DNA of 64,000 nucleotides, from the NCBI RefSeq assembly GCF_011303555.1, contig NZ_CP049868.1, forward strand, positions 4,898,001 through 4,962,000, given 5' to 3'. The translations under genes and the position numbers were made by a program. Each line of letters opens with the position of its first letter. The stretch's first letter is position 1. This DNA is from Pedobacter sp. HDW13. GTDB taxonomy: Bacteria > Bacteroidota > Bacteroidia > Sphingobacteriales > Sphingobacteriaceae. The notes beneath the pieces were generated by a model. It saw only the letters and a program-made list of their open reading frames with translations, made no database searches and was not told the origin of the DNA. Of this stretch, positions 62,529 to 64,000 are shown one piece after another.

Positions 62529-63380
62529 ATGCAATTCCTCGAACTAAAAAATTTTCTCGATCATAAAGTAGAACAATACAACCGGCCTAATTTTATTGTG
62601 AATGATCCGGTTTGTATTCCACATTTGTTTGAAAAAAAACAGGATATCGAAATTGCGGGTTTCTTTGCTGCAGTACTCGCCTGGGGGCAGCGTAAAACCA
62701 TTATTAATAAATGTAGGGAGTTGCTTAACCGGATGGATAATGCGCCTTACGATTTTGTGCTACATCATAACGATGGGGATCTAAAACGCTTACTGAACTT
62801 TAAACACCGCACTTTTAACGATACTGACCTGCTTTATTTTATTTCGTTTTTTAAAATGCACTACAACCATTTTGATAGTTTGGAGCAAGCCTTTGTGCCA
62901 AAGCAAGATGTTTTTCTTGATGCATATCTGGAAGTATCTAGTGCAGGAAGCGAACCATTTAATACATCTGGGGTTTGTTTAACAGGTCAGCTGCAGATTT
63001 CTATAGAACAATGCCTTAATTATTTCAGGCAGTACTTCTTTTCGTTGGATGATTTTCCATATCGCACGAAAAAGCATATTTCTTCGCCAAAGCAAAAATC
63101 AACCTGTAAGCGTTTAAACATGTTTTTAAGGTGGATGGTAAGGGCTGATGATAAAGGCGTTGATTTTGGGCTCTGGGATACATTAAAACCTAAAGATCTG
63201 GTTTGCCCTTGCGATGTGCACGTAGACCGGGTGGGACGCCTTCTTGGACTAATTAACCGCAAGCAAACCGATTGGTTAACGGCGGTAGAATTAACCAATC
63301 ACTTAAAGGAGTTCGATCCCTTAGATCCGGTTAAATACGACTTTGCTTTGTTTGGCCTTGGCGTAGAAAAGGTATTTTGA
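62529..63380 (+). CDS. TIGR02757/DUF2400 family protein
   Basis: 283 aa. Family blocks are visible: NDPVCIPHLFEKKQDIEIAGFFAAVLAWGQRKTI, the SPKQKSTCKRLNMFLRWMVRADDKGVDFGLW block and the LVCPCDVHVDRVGRLLGL block, ending KYDFALFGLGVEK. The last resembles the HhH region of endonuclease III-like DNA glycosylases (helix-hairpin and Cys), but catalytic activity is unproven. Present in most Bacteroidota. Monocistronic. Confidence 0.88.
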   Translation: MQFLELKNFLDHKVEQYNRPNFIVNDPVCIPHLFEKKQDIEIAGFFAAVLAWGQRKTIINKCRELLNRMDNAPYDFVLHHNDGDLKRLLNFKHRTFNDTDLLYFISFFKMHYNHFDSLEQAFVPKQDVFLDAYLEVSSAGSEPFNTSGVCLTGQLQISIEQCLNYFRQYFFSLDDFPYRTKKHISSPKQKSTCKRLNMFLRWMVRADDKGVDFGLWDTLKPKDLVCPCDVHVDRVGRLLGLINRKQTDWLTAVELTNHLKEFDPLDPVKYDFALFGLGVEKVF

Positions 63381-63493
63381 TGTTAAAGTGAGAAAATTCA
63401 AAAAAAACCTTCTTTTTTAGAATCAATCTTCCTATTATTACGTAGTGTTTCTACTTTTTAGTGTAGATACTGTCTATTCCAACAGCAATTTCT

Positions 63494-64000
63494 ATGATCG
63501 CAGTTAACTTATCTGATGAGGACAGGTGGAAGAAGTACAACAATTTTTCGCCTTTAATCTCCATTTTTAAAAAGTTTCATCCACTCAACGATGAAATTGA
63601 AAAACGCATTAACCAGCATACCTTTCCGATTAGCTATAAGAAGAATAAATACCTGGTTTCGCCGGTTGACCGCAATAAATTTCTCTTTTTGATTGTAAAA
63701 GGGGTAGTAAGGGGATTTATTAAGGATGGAAATACAGAAATTACCACCTGGATTGCGAAAGAAAATGAAGTGGTGGGAACCATACGTAATTTATGGGTAG
63801 AAGGCGATTCGGAAGAGTATTTGCAGGCATTGGAAGACGTAGACTTAATTGCCATCCCACATGTATTATCAGAATACTTGTATGAAAATTTTACTGAGGC
63901 CAATATTGTTGGGCGAAAAATGATGGAGCAATATTACCGCTCCGCGGAAGAGCGCGCCTATCTCTGCAGAATCTCTTCAGCTGAAAAAAGATATAAACGA
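63494..64000 (+). CDS. Crp/Fnr-like transcriptional regulator (3' end outside window)
   Basis: 169 residues to the window edge, open. It is a paralogue of the regulator at 20662: shared blocks are INQHTFP, the KKNK segment, LIVKGVVRG, TTWIAKE, EYLQALE/EYIQALE and the NIVGRKM/NYIGRKI region. The cNMP-like beta roll is complete, and the helix-turn-helix must lie beyond the edge. No neighbour suggests its target. Confidence 0.85.
   Translation, partial: MIAVNLSDEDRWKKYNNFSPLISIFKKFHPLNDEIEKRINQHTFPISYKKNKYLVSPVDRNKFLFLIVKGVVRGFIKDGNTEITTWIAKENEVVGTIRNLWVEGDSEEYLQALEDVDLIAIPHVLSEYLYENFTEANIVGRKMMEQYYRSAEERAYLCRISSAEKRYKR

Noticed and set aside
1..64000. Mobile elements, prophage, toxin-antitoxin or defence islands
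   Set aside because: No transposase, integrase, phage structural, restriction or CRISPR-associated protein signature was found in any of the long reading frames.

Overview
The window comes from a Bacteroidota chromosome, most likely Sphingobacteriaceae (Pedobacter or a close relative). The evidence is SusC/SusD nutrient-uptake pairs, lipoproteins with DUF4959/DUF5000/DUF4998/DUF5013/DUF4296 domains, TAnnTTTG promoter boxes, a type-3 prolyl-tRNA synthetase, an RRM-type RNA-binding protein and moderately AT-rich DNA. No tRNA, rRNA, CRISPR array, insertion sequence or prophage was seen. This is ordinary chromosomal backbone with carbohydrate-use islands.

Layout. 1-4.6 kb: 3' end of a polysaccharide utilization locus (SusD C-terminus, two surface-glycan-binding-type lipoproteins, a GH16 glucanase). 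4.7-10.4 kb: an OmpA lipoprotein, a NUDIX-type regulator facing galT-galK across a perfect 19-bp inverted repeat, a Na+/H+ antiporter and an RRM protein. 10.5-16.9 kb: sialate O-acetylesterase, a SnoaL-like protein, a possible structured RNA, a GH127 enzyme with an extra C-terminal jelly-roll-like domain, and an OmpA lipoprotein. 17-21.7 kb: HPP membrane protein, DUF3606, a cold-shock-like protein, a PAS histidine kinase, a Crp-like regulator and a candidate small RNA. 21.7-28.9 kb: ubiX, a frameshifted exported protein, a 47-aa lipoprotein, mtaB, lgt, an inositol monophosphatase, Nfu and purB.

29-32.6 kb is the most interesting part. Five tandem paralogous Thr/Asp/Lys-rich mini-lipoproteins, each with its own promoter and terminator, lie divergent from an ECF sigma factor. 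The sigma gene is followed by a membrane protein that joins an anti-sigma-like N-terminus to a periplasmic HtrA-type serine protease. All five lipoprotein genes and the sigma gene share one upstream signature, GGGTTACY-N15/16-(T/C)ATTAA (slightly degenerate in one copy). This suggests a self-contained, autoregulated envelope-stress regulon.

32.7-49.4 kb: peroxiredoxin, CspA, a methyltransferase, a yggS-GNAT-aspartate kinase operon (GNAT frameshifted), DUF4296 protein, mutS2, a PQQ-type sugar dehydrogenase, both 3-oxoacid CoA-transferase subunits, udk with a LysM/DPBB protein, dps, a UbiD decarboxylase and a truncated LuxR response regulator. 49.5-64 kb: a large MG2-like exported protein, a SusC receptor broken by a one-base frameshift, its SusD partner, a FadL-like porin, a Gly/Tyr-rich lipoprotein, proS, a cystathionine gamma-synthase, a TIGR02757 protein and a second Crp-like regulator cut by the window end.

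Three genes carry apparent single-base indels in homopolymers (T9, C4, G5). That is either real decay or phase variation, or a sign of sequencing error in this assembly.
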